From Bacteroidales bacterium UBA1184 (GTDB lineage Bacteria; Bacteroidota; Bacteroidia; Bacteroidales; ML635J-15), in the NCBI GenBank assembly GCA_002310235.1, contig DBYO01000051.1:1-53319 (forward strand): 53,319 nucleotides of DNA, read 5' to 3'. Under the pieces are notes generated by a model. The model was not told where the DNA came from. It saw only the letters and a program-made list of their open reading frames with translations, and did no database searches. Positions within the stretch are counted from its first letter, which is position 1; each line of letters begins with the position of its first letter. A program made the position numbers and the translations under genes. Positions 8,517 to 17,111 of this stretch are shown piece by piece.

Positions 8517-8581
8517 AATGGCTAAACTTTTTGATTAATAACATATTAACAATTATTCATCTATTGCATCATACAATCATA

Positions 8582-11500
8582 TTAGTTTTGGGACACGCAA
8601 ACAGGACGGACAGAGTACCCATAGCAACGGTAGTAGTAGTCAATGTAGCAATTGCCAGAATGAAAGTAGAGATACCTCGCGTAGTACGGATAGTCCGTGT
8701 AGAGCGAACTCGACCAGTAGCGGCTAAAGGAACCGGCACTGAGCTCACTACCGTAGCGGTAGCCGGCAGCAGGCAGGAAAATAGAGTTGCCGTTAGGTCC
8801 GGTAAACAAGCGTCCGTTTACTCCGTTCTGGGTAGTCCATGTTACGGTGCAGTTATTATTCAACTCGTTCATTTCATCATAGGTCGGCATCCTCCAGCCT
8901 GGACCCCAGTTGGCGGTGGCTGCATCGTCACATGCTTCAAGGGTGGTAAGTGTATCGGTAAATCCGTTGTTGCCATAGTCTGCATTGTTGCAGTATTTGG
9001 TGAGTGTTGATGAAGTGCTGTTTAAATACCCGTATTTATAGGTACTACTGTTGTAGGTTTCCTTTGTTGAGGTTTCGCCCCATGCAAAGTAGTCGCCGTA
9101 TTCCTCGGGGCTATTTGCTCCTACATTGCAAGTTGCCCAAAGTGTGCCAGATGGCAAACCTAGGTCAACCCATTCGCGACCGATTTCTGGTGTTGTAAAC
9201 GACCTCACTTCACCATATGATGTACTTACGCTATTGGTAGCAAAAGCCTTATAATAGTAGGTAGTATTGGAAGTCAAATCTGTGAGATTTGCAGTAAAGC
9301 TACCTGTTCCGCTACCACATTGTATGTTTTGTGTAAGATTGTCTTCGCTTGTTCCGTAGATAAAGCCACGAAGTGTTATGTTTACCTCACCATAGGAAAC
9401 TACTTCGCCAGAGATGGTTGCATCAGAAGAGGTTATGTTACTGACTTGGCCTGTTGTTACAACTGGTCCTGTCGAGAATGACATAATTCCACCGTATGTT
9501 GTTCCTGCACTATTGGTTGCGTATGCCATGTAATAATAGACGATGCCAGAATTCAAATCTGTGAGGTCTGCTGTAAAATTACCACTTCCACTACCGCTCT
9601 GTACGGTCAGAGTAAGGCTATCCTCGCTTGTGCCATACATAAATCCGCGAGCAGTTATGTCTGTGTCACCATCTGAAATTGCGTTGCCAGAAATGGTAGC
9701 ACTGGTTATGGTAATGTTGCTTGCCATACCTGTGGTTACGCTAGGTGTGGTAATGCCTGTACATACAGGACGCACAGAGTATCCCATATAACGGTAGTAT
9801 CCACTTATATCAGACCCAGACGAATATATGCGAAATATCTTTGCATAGCTTGTGTTATTTGCGGCAATTGAACTCGATAAATATTCGCCATAGTTAGTTG
9901 CATCATATATACTATTGCCATACATACGTCCGGCAGCTGGCAGGAAGATGGAGTTGCCATTGGTTCGGCTGGTGAACAATCGTCCAGATACGCCGTTCTG
10001 TGTCGTCCAAGTTGTAGAGCAACGGTTTTTCAACTCGTTAAATTCTTCGGAGGTAGGCATACGCCAGCCTGCTCCCCACTGGACAGTGGCAGCATCGGCA
10101 TCTGCAGGAAGCGTTGTAGGAGAATCGGAATAAGTATAATTATTATCGTAATAGACATCTTTCGTAGCAGTTTCACCCCAAGCATAATAATTACCATAAG
10201 CTTCTGCAGTTGCTGCATCCACGTTGCAAGTTGCCCATCTCAAACCACTAGGCAGACCAAGGTCAACCCAGACGTGTCCGTTTATCGAAGTATTAAATGT
10301 CTTTACCTCACCATAAGAAGTTCCTACGCTATTGGTAGCGTATGCTTTATAGTAGTAAGTTGAGCCAGAGTTAAGACCAGTAATACTTGCCGTATAACTG
10401 CCAGCTCCGCTGCCACAATCTACGCTTTGCGTGAGAGTGCTTTCGCTTGTACCATATATAAAACCACGAATCGTTTCTGTTGTATTGCCATCCGAAATTA
10501 AATTACCAGAAAATGTTGCTCCATTGTCTGTTTCTGAAGCGGAAACAGTAATAACAGTTGGTGAATATACAATTAAATTATTCGCTGTTGTAAACGACAT
10601 AACTTCACCATATACAGTACCTTCATTATTGGTGACATATGCCTTGTAACAATATGTGGAGTCTGGTGACAAGTTTGTAAGGTTTATTGTAAAGCTACCA
10701 GTTCCGCCTCCGCACCATACTGTATGTGTAAGGTTGTCGGCATTTGTACCATAAATAAAGCCATGATCACAAAATATTGCCCCACCATCATAGGTTACGA
10801 AGCCAGTTATAGTTGCCCCTGTAGTTGTAATGTTGCAAGGAGCGCCTGTGATTACGGTTGGCAAGGAGACATTTGTTTCACTAACTTGGCAGACTGGACG
10901 CACAGACTGTCCATAGCGACGTTCACGATTGTTAACTGTACAGGTGCTCGCCGAAAAATAAAGTGTCCTTGCATTGTACGGGACGTCCGTATATAGCGAA
11001 CTCGACCAATAGTACCCGTAGTTGCCGACTTCTGAGGCACTACTACTTTGGCGGTAGCCTGCAGCTGGCAGGAATATAGAATTACCGTTGGGACCAGTAA
11101 ATATGTAACCATTCACACCGTTCTGTGTAGTCCATGTTTTCGTACATCTGGTATTAAGCTCTGTCATTTCATCGTATGTAGGCATTCTCCATTCAGAACC
11201 CCAGTTTGCGGTAGCTGCGTCATCACTTGCTTCAAGTACGGTAAGATTGTCAGTATAACTATTGTTGCCGTAGCTTGAGTTATTGCAGTACTTGGTAAGT
11301 TTAGTGCTGCTTCCATTGCAAAAACTATAGTTATTCCAGCTGTATGCAGTGTAATTACCTTTGGGCGTTGTTTCACCCCAAGCATAGTACTTCCCAGCGC
11401 CTTCCGGTGCTGTAAAGCCTATGTTGCAAGCTGCCCAGCGTATTCCGCTTGGCAAACCGAGGTCAACCCAGTCATGTCCATTTATTGTACCTGCTTCCGC

Positions 11501-14479
11501 CAATGTTGTAAACATTTTAATTCCTCCGAAAGCAGTATCCACACTATTGGCTGCGTATGCCTTATAGTAATAGGTAGTGTTAGATGAAAGACCAGTCAAA
11601 GCTTTGTTGTAATTGCCAGTTCCATTGTCACTCTGCACTATCTGTGTAAGATTGTTTGCACTTGTACCATATAGAAAACCGCGAGAGGTTACCGTAGTCC
11701 CGCCATCGTTAGAAACAGAACCATATAGGGTTGCACCAGATTGGGTAATGTTTCTAACTCTTACTGTAGTTACTGTTGGCAACGATGGTGTACTAAAAGA
11801 CTTAAGTGCCCCGTATGCTGTACCTGCACTATTAGTGGCGTATGCCTTGTAATAGTAGGTTGTGCTAGGTGCCAGTCCTGAAATATTTGCAGTAAAGTCA
11901 CCAACACCACTGCCGCTCTGTATTGTTTCCGAAAGATTGCTTGAGCTTGTGCCATATATGAAGCCACGGTCTGTTACGGTTGCACCGCAATCGGAAACTA
12001 TGTTGCCAGAAAGAGTCGCGCAAGAACCAGTAATGTCACTGGCAACACCTGTGGTTACGATTGACAAGGAAACTCCTGTGCTGCCATTCGGACAGACTGG
12101 GCGAACGGATAATCCCAAATAGCGTTCAGACCCTTCGCTTACAATTTGACCAACAGTGACATTATTGAATTGGAAACACCATGCGCAAGTATTGTATGTG
12201 CCGAGCGAACTAGACCAATAATCACCACCACCAGCGTAATAGTCGTCACCAAGAAGGTATCCTGCTGGAAGGAAAATGCTGTTGCCATTAGGACCTACGT
12301 AAATGCGACCATATACGCCATTCTGTGTTATCCATGTGGAAGTACAGTATGTTTCAAACTCGTTCAGTTCATCATAGGTTGGCATTCTCCATTGCGCCCC
12401 CCAGTTAGCTGTAGCTGCATCTGCATTGGAAGGAAGAGTTGTCGGATTCGAATGATACGTATATGTATCTTCTGTAAATGTCTCTTTTGTCGATGTTTCG
12501 CCCCAAGCATAATAGTCGCCGTAGTCTTCGGGATTTGTTGCACCTACATTGCAAGTTGCCCAGTACAATCCGCTAGGAAGGCCAAGGTCAACCCATTCGT
12601 GTCCGTTATATGTACCATGTGTAAACAGCTGCCGTACTTCTCCATATGTTGTACCTGCACTATTAGTAGCGTATGTCTTGTAATAATATGTAGTGGCAGG
12701 AGTCAAGCCTGTGAGATTTGCAGTAAAACTGCCACAACCACTGCCGCTATGTATTATTTCCGAAAGATTACTTGAGCTTGTACCGTAGAGAAAGCCTTTA
12801 TCGGTAACAGTTGCTCCACCATCGGAAGTAACATTGCCTGAGATAATTGCGCTGGTGGTTGTTACATCGGCCAAAACAGTATCTGTGATTACAAATGGTG
12901 CTGAAACGCCTACGCTACCACTTGGACATACAGCACGAACAGGAATACCCCAATTGCGAAAAGATCTAACCACACCAAAAGAACTTGAACTCATAGCAAG
13001 TTTTTCTGCTTGAGATACTTCCATACTGAGCGAACTTGACCAGTAGTAGCATCTGGAGTTGACATCGTTGCCATTGTAGAAGTTTTCGTTACCAAAACGA
13101 TAGCCTGCAGCGGGCAGGAAAATTGAGTTGCCGTTTGGTCCAGTGAATTTATAGCCTCGTACACTGTTCTGAATTGTCCATGTTTCAGTACAGTTGTCAA
13201 TCAGTTCTTGTATTTCCGTTGATGTTGGCATTCTCCATCCATATCCCCAGTTTACAGTGGCGGCATCATCGTGTTCTTCCAAAATGGTCAAATTATCGGT
13301 GTCGCAATACTTTGTGATAGTGCTAGAACTTCCGTTACAATATTTATAGGTACTCCAAGAGAAGTCATACTTGATTGTTGTTTCGCCCCAAGCGTAGTAA
13401 TTGCCAGAAAATTCTGAAGCGTTTGCACCTATGTTAGTTGTTGCCCATAATAATCCGCTAGGAAGACCAAGGTCAACCCATTCGTGCCCGTTATATGTGC
13501 CAGTAGTAGCTTCTAAATCTACACTAGTGAACGACATTACATTTCCGTATGCCGTTCCTGCACTGTTGATAGCAAATGCTTTGTAATAATACGTAGTTCC
13601 AGAAGTCAGTCCCGTGATATTTGCAGTAAAGCTACCTATTCCACTACCGCTTTGTACGGTCTGCGAAAGGTTGCTCGAGCTTGTGCCGTAAACAAAGCCA
13701 CGGGCTGTTACGGTTGCATTGCCATCAGAGATAACATTGCCGTTAAGGGTTGCTCCACTGATGGTTATGTTTGTGGCGGAGAGTGTTTCTACATTTGGAC
13801 TTGAGAAATGCGTAAAGTTCAGCGTAATATATTGGCTCGTTACCAACATTTGTTCAATAGCTGTACTTTCAATATTATCTCCACCTATAGTTGCATATCC
13901 CACATAACGCATATTGTCACCTATTTGGAATTCGTTGATTGTAGTGAGCTTTGCTTCGACTCCACCAGAAACGCCAGCGTACTTTATGCTACATCCACAT
14001 CCGCTACCCGTATTTACCATACGTATGGAATAGGAACGATTTCCTACTGTTGCATTTAGTACGTATGTTTGTGGTGCAGCTGCCGAAATGTCAAAGGTAT
14101 GCACACCTGCATCAAGCGAACCACTATACTCGGCATACTGCTTTCCAGATGCGTCAAGCAGTTTCATACGTACATTTTCACGCTGCGATACAGACAGTTC
14201 AACGCGAGTTTCGCAGTCGAATGGATTTGGGATGTTCTGCCCAAGCCCCTGAGTGGCGGCAATATTCAGATCGGTCCCCACGGTAGCGCTCTGCACTATT
14301 ATTGTGTCAGGGTACACAACGGTTTCTGTCCAGTCGCGGGTAAGGTTAGTAATTTTAACACTATCCAAACGGCAGTAGCTTGTTCCATTAAGCTGGCCTG
14401 TAAAGCGGACTGTGATTTCCTGCGAAAATGCTCCCAAGCAGAGGGAAAGCATAAGAATGAGAATGTGAAATCTACTCAT
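8582..14479 (-). CDS. Giant exported mosaic protein: Fn3-like repeats alternating with five FISUMP domains
   Basis: A 1965-residue exported protein with signal peptide MSRFHILILMLSLCLGAFSQ. Residues ~78-155 resemble a T9SS type A sorting domain (NIPNPFD ... GVHTFDIS ... SIRMVN) but sit near the N terminus. After residue ~230 come eight Fn3-like repeats with the pattern ATISGN, RGFIYGTS, GSFTANLTGL, TTYYYKAYATNSAGT and SFTT. Between them are five FISUMP domains beginning near residues 330, 623, 1000, 1400 and 1766, each with EWVDLGLPSG, WATCNVGA, YYAWGET, WRMPT, GPNGNSIFLPAAG, YWSSS and SVRPVC. The order is repeat-F1-repeat-F2-repeat-repeat-F3-repeat-repeat-F4-repeat-repeat-F5, and the protein ends directly after F5. 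Such FISUMP proteins are common in gut Fibrobacteres and Bacteroidales and are presumed surface binding proteins; the ligand is unknown. Internal homology invites recombination-driven changes in copy number. Confidence 0.85.
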   Translation of the reverse strand: MSRFHILILMLSLCLGAFSQEITVRFTGQLNGTSYCRLDSVKITNLTRDWTETVVYPDTIIVQSATVGTDLNIAATQGLGQNIPNPFDCETRVELSVSQRENVRMKLLDASGKQYAEYSGSLDAGVHTFDISAAAPQTYVLNATVGNRSYSIRMVNTGSGCGCSIKYAGVSGGVEAKLTTINEFQIGDNMRYVGYATIGGDNIESTAIEQMLVTSQYITLNFTHFSSPNVETLSATNITISGATLNGNVISDGNATVTARGFVYGTSSSNLSQTVQSGSGIGSFTANITGLTSGTTYYYKAFAINSAGTAYGNVMSFTSVDLEATTGTYNGHEWVDLGLPSGLLWATTNIGANASEFSGNYYAWGETTIKYDFSWSTYKYCNGSSSTITKYCDTDNLTILEEHDDAATVNWGYGWRMPTSTEIQELIDNCTETWTIQNSVRGYKFTGPNGNSIFLPAAGYRFGNENFYNGNDVNSRCYYWSSSLSMEVSQAEKLAMSSSSFGVVRSFRNWGIPVRAVCPSGSVGVSAPFVITDTVLADVTTTSAIISGNVTSDGGATVTDKGFLYGTSSSNLSEIIHSGSGCGSFTANLTGLTPATTYYYKTYATNSAGTTYGEVRQLFTHGTYNGHEWVDLGLPSGLYWATCNVGATNPEDYGDYYAWGETSTKETFTEDTYTYHSNPTTLPSNADAATANWGAQWRMPTYDELNEFETYCTSTWITQNGVYGRIYVGPNGNSIFLPAGYLLGDDYYAGGGDYWSSSLGTYNTCAWCFQFNNVTVGQIVSEGSERYLGLSVRPVCPNGSTGVSLSIVTTGVASDITGSCATLSGNIVSDCGATVTDRGFIYGTSSSNLSETIQSGSGVGDFTANISGLAPSTTYYYKAYATNSAGTAYGALKSFSTPSLPTVTTVRVRNITQSGATLYGSVSNDGGTTVTSRGFLYGTSANNLTQIVQSDNGTGNYNKALTGLSSNTTYYYKAYAANSVDTAFGGIKMFTTLAEAGTINGHDWVDLGLPSGIRWAACNIGFTAPEGAGKYYAWGETTPKGNYTAYSWNNYSFCNGSSTKLTKYCNNSSYGNNSYTDNLTVLEASDDAATANWGSEWRMPTYDEMTELNTRCTKTWTTQNGVNGYIFTGPNGNSIFLPAAGYRQSSSASEVGNYGYYWSSSLYTDVPYNARTLYFSASTCTVNNRERRYGQSVRPVCQVSETNVSLPTVITGAPCNITTTGATITGFVTYDGGAIFCDHGFIYGTNADNLTHTVWCGGGTGSFTINLTNLSPDSTYCYKAYVTNNEGTVYGEVMSFTTANNLIVYSPTVITVSASETDNGATFSGNLISDGNTTETIRGFIYGTSESTLTQSVDCGSGAGSYTASITGLNSGSTYYYKAYATNSVGTSYGEVKTFNTSINGHVWVDLGLPSGLRWATCNVDAATAEAYGNYYAWGETATKDVYYDNNYTYSDSPTTLPADADAATVQWGAGWRMPTSEEFNELKNRCSTTWTTQNGVSGRLFTSRTNGNSIFLPAAGRMYGNSIYDATNYGEYLSSSIAANNTSYAKIFRIYSSGSDISGYYRYMGYSVRPVCTGITTPSVTTGMASNITITSATISGNAISDGDTDITARGFMYGTSEDSLTLTVQSGSGSGNFTADLTDLNSGIVYYYMAYATNSAGTTYGGIMSFSTGPVVTTGQVSNITSSDATISGEVVSYGEVNITLRGFIYGTSEDNLTQNIQCGSGTGSFTANLTDLTSNTTYYYKAFATNSVSTSYGEVRSFTTPEIGREWVDLGLPSGTLWATCNVGANSPEEYGDYFAWGETSTKETYNSSTYKYGYLNSTSSTLTKYCNNADYGNNGFTDTLTTLEACDDAATANWGPGWRMPTYDEMNELNNNCTVTWTTQNGVNGRLFTGPNGNSIFLPAAGYRYGSELSAGSFSRYWSSSLYTDYPYYARYLYFHSGNCYIDYYYRCYGYSVRPVCVSQN

Positions 14480-14822
14480 GATATTAAAAATTAATTATTA
14501 ACAATGGAAAAATGGCAATTGACAATGTACAATTGACAATTTGTGATGGTTCTGTATTAACAGATTCTTTTGTGTGTACGAGGCATGCGGGGGGGGGTAA
14601 TTGGTTGAAATTCAGCAAATTAAGAAATATGCCGCAAATATTTTGCGGATATGCCAATACATTTTCCGTACATACTGGACAAGCAAACATTTTACCTAAA
14701 TGAACACATCGCAAATATAAGAAAAAGTTTTAAAATTTGGAATATGCTTTGGGGCAAAATTTACATAAATGGCGGCCATCTTTTGCAACATCATTTAGTC
14801 GCATCCTACCATCTATAATTCA
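14480..14822. other. Gene-free stretch upstream of the giant gene, with poly-G tract and hairpin
   Basis: No gene is supported here. The stretch holds a direct repeat of CAATTGACAAT (near 14516 and 14530), a run of nine G at 14589-14597, and a perfect 7-bp inverted repeat CCGCAAA-TAT-TTTGCGG at 14632-14648. A possible minus-strand -7 element (TATATTTG) lies at 14719-14712. If that promoter is used, all these elements lie in a ~225-base leader of the giant gene. Confidence 0.5.
14712..14719 (-). promoter_or_regulatory. Possible -7 element of the giant FISUMP gene
   Basis: Minus-strand TATATTTG matches TAnnTTTG, but it lies 233 bases before the start codon and no -33 element is at the expected distance. 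It is the only full match in the upstream region. Confidence 0.35.
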
Positions 14823-14852
14823 AAAAAAAGACGAGCCGAAGCCCGTCTTTTC
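14823..14852 (-). terminator. Terminator after the DUF748 gene
   Basis: The minus strand reads AAAAGACGGGC, loop TTCG, GCTCGTCTTTT, an 11-bp stem with one G-T pair and a T run. It starts 10 bases after the stop of the gene ending at 14862. The poly-A on the other side makes it potentially bidirectional. Confidence 0.8.
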
Positions 14853-14861
14853 GATTATTTT

Positions 14862-17096
14862 TTATTCGTCTTCGTCCAATACTATGTCATCAACATTGTC
14901 GGGCAGGTCCATGCCGAACTTGATGGTGATCTTGGTCTTGTTTGGGCTGGCCTCGTCGATTGGTGCGAAAGTAACCTTGTCCGATGGAATGCCCTGGCCA
15001 GAGAAGTATTCACGCAGATTTCTCTCGCGCATACCGTTCATCATCTTGTACATACCTTCGAGTTCTGCTCCAGAATAAAGTTTCATGGCAGCTTCGGTAG
15101 TATTGCGTGTGTTGGCCCTTGTCTTGGCATAATCTACCAAATTCGAGTCTTTGTCCCTCATTGCCTGGATAGCCTTGTACTCCTCCACGGTGAGTTCTTC
15201 GCGAGTCTTTCCGTTTGCCTCAAGGTAATAATCCATCTTCAGACGGAACATTGCAATCTGGTTCAAATTGGTAGTCTTGTCCAACGACTGTGTTATCGAC
15301 ATCTTTACATCGGGCTTGCTAGCCAGTATGTCCTTCAATTCTTCCGACAACTTATTGAGCTGCTGGTAGTTCTCTACGGTTAGGCTGCGGTCTGTAATGT
15401 CCATGTACATGTCACGGAAATTATCCTCGCCACCATTCTTCCTAAATGCATCGAACGGACTAGTGGCAATCTTCACCATAAGATTACAGAAGGTCTTCCA
15501 AATAATCTTTCCAAGCTTGAACGACGGGTCGTCGATGTTGCCTGTAACAGGCAGGTCAATCGAGATCTTCTTGTTTCGGTCGGACAAAATGTACAAACCA
15601 GCCTTCAGAGGAATATGCCCGTATTCGGCTTTCACATCCTTGCGCTTCTTCTCAACCGTACAGTTCAAGATATTAAGCTCGTTGGAACTGTTTAGGTAGT
15701 TGTTGGTAATTGTGCTTATGCTCGACAACGACAAAATACCATCGGTAATCGGATATGCTGTATAGTGTACACAATACGGCGACATATCCTTCAGCTTGAT
15801 GTTCTTCAGCGATATGTTGAGCTTCATGTTATCGAAGTTCGACAATGAACCGACAAACGAGCCTTTCATTTCACCCTTGTCGCCAACCTGTGCCTTCAAC
15901 TTTGCATCGAACTGCGAAACAAGGTTCAGGTTGTTTGCGCTCACATTAATATTTGTTATAGGCAGTACAAACTTTTCGAGCAAAGAGTTGTCGGTATAGA
16001 CTATGCTGGAATTATCAAGAGTGAACTTCTTGATTGTCAAATTCATATCATCGCCACTTGACTCAGCTTTGTCCTCTTCTTCATCGGCACTGTCCTCAAT
16101 GAAAAGCCTGTCGATATTGTCTTGCAGAGTGTCGTAGATAATGTACTCGGTCTTTATTCCGTCGATGAGTATCTCGTTGAAGGCAAAGAGGTTCTTTTCA
16201 GTGTCAATCTTATCAATACCGACCTTTATCTTGTTGGCTGTGATGACATCATTTTCGTCAAGATCCTTCAGTACGATATCATTAATTTCAACGTCACCGC
16301 TTGCAACAATGTTCATTATGTGCTCGGTCGAGCCTTTGACAGAAATCTTGGAAGTGAGCTTGCCGTCGAATGATGAAACATTCATGCTTTCCTTGAGATA
16401 CGGGAAAACTGGTGCCAGCGAGAAGTCCTCGAGGTCGATGTCGAGGTCGTATTTACCGTTTTCCATTCCGTAAGCCACCTGCAGACCAAGTCTTCCGCCT
16501 TCGGCAAAGTCGAGGTTAATACCAACGTCGGTATCTTCACCGCTGAAGTAGATGTGCGGAATTTCAAGCTGCAAGTTGCCCATATCAAACTGACTACCTA
16601 TTGCAACGTCGCGATAATCAACTTCTCCACCCTTCAAGGTAATGTCGTTCAAGTTTATAATCCAATTGGTGCTGTCCTCTTCCTCGGGTTCTTCCTCATC
16701 CGAAGCATAGAAGTCGATAAGGCTGTCGAAGTTGAATGCATCACCGTCTTGAATAATCACTGCCTTAGGGTTAATAAGCGTTATCTCGTTGAGCTTAACC
16801 TCGTTGCTGATGAGCTTGAACGGGTTTATCTTCACGACAAGCGTGTCGAATGAGCAGAACTCATCCTTGTCGTTCAACTCCAACATTTTCAAACCCATGA
16901 TTGTCACCTTACCGACAAAGAGGTTGGTTCTTATCTTCTCAACTGTAACCGTACGCCCGCAAAGTTCCTTGCAATGGTTGTTTACGTAACTCTTTGCAAT
17001 AGGTCCTGCAGCGAAGTTTACAATTATGAGCAGTATCAGGATTACTCCAATGATAATGCACGGAATTTTTATGGCTTTCTTTACACCAGGTTTCAT
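14862..17096 (-). CDS. DUF748 / AsmA-like envelope protein
   Basis: A 744-residue protein with a single N-terminal transmembrane anchor (IPCIIIGVILILLIIVNFAA, residues ~11-30) and a long periplasmic part. The pattern GRTVTVEKIRTNLFVGKVTI, LNEITLINPKAVI, GGEVDYRDVAIG and TKISVKGSTEHI fits DUF748, a branch of the AsmA/TamB-like repeating beta-groove proteins implicated in lipid traffic between the membranes. Residues ~340-350 are a very acidic linker (DSADEEEDKAESSGDD). The C-terminal quarter resembles an OmpA-like SAD-type segment (DVKMSITQSLD, VDYAKTRANTRNTTE), as in other DUF748 proteins, and the tail is acidic. The start is 15 bases after the purL stop, and a terminator follows, so it is probably the last gene of a purL transcript. 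Confidence 0.75.
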   Translation of the reverse strand: MKPGVKKAIKIPCIIIGVILILLIIVNFAAGPIAKSYVNNHCKELCGRTVTVEKIRTNLFVGKVTIMGLKMLELNDKDEFCSFDTLVVKINPFKLISNEVKLNEITLINPKAVIIQDGDAFNFDSLIDFYASDEEEPEEEDSTNWIINLNDITLKGGEVDYRDVAIGSQFDMGNLQLEIPHIYFSGEDTDVGINLDFAEGGRLGLQVAYGMENGKYDLDIDLEDFSLAPVFPYLKESMNVSSFDGKLTSKISVKGSTEHIMNIVASGDVEINDIVLKDLDENDVITANKIKVGIDKIDTEKNLFAFNEILIDGIKTEYIIYDTLQDNIDRLFIEDSADEEEDKAESSGDDMNLTIKKFTLDNSSIVYTDNSLLEKFVLPITNINVSANNLNLVSQFDAKLKAQVGDKGEMKGSFVGSLSNFDNMKLNISLKNIKLKDMSPYCVHYTAYPITDGILSLSSISTITNNYLNSSNELNILNCTVEKKRKDVKAEYGHIPLKAGLYILSDRNKKISIDLPVTGNIDDPSFKLGKIIWKTFCNLMVKIATSPFDAFRKNGGEDNFRDMYMDITDRSLTVENYQQLNKLSEELKDILASKPDVKMSITQSLDKTTNLNQIAMFRLKMDYYLEANGKTREELTVEEYKAIQAMRDKDSNLVDYAKTRANTRNTTEAAMKLYSGAELEGMYKMMNGMRERNLREYFSGQGIPSDKVTFAPIDEASPNKTKITIKFGMDLPDNVDDIVLDEDE

Positions 17097-17111
17097 CGTA
17101 TTATCAATTAA

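Noticed and set aside
8531..9010. Long plus-strand frames opposite the giant FISUMP gene
   Set aside because: They are antisense shadows of the repeated minus-strand coding sequence, recurring with each module and lacking any domain pattern.
14484..14714. A 76-codon minus-strand open frame upstream of the giant gene
   Set aside because: It includes the poly-C run as PPP, has no signal or domain pattern and reads through low-complexity leader DNA; it is probably chance.
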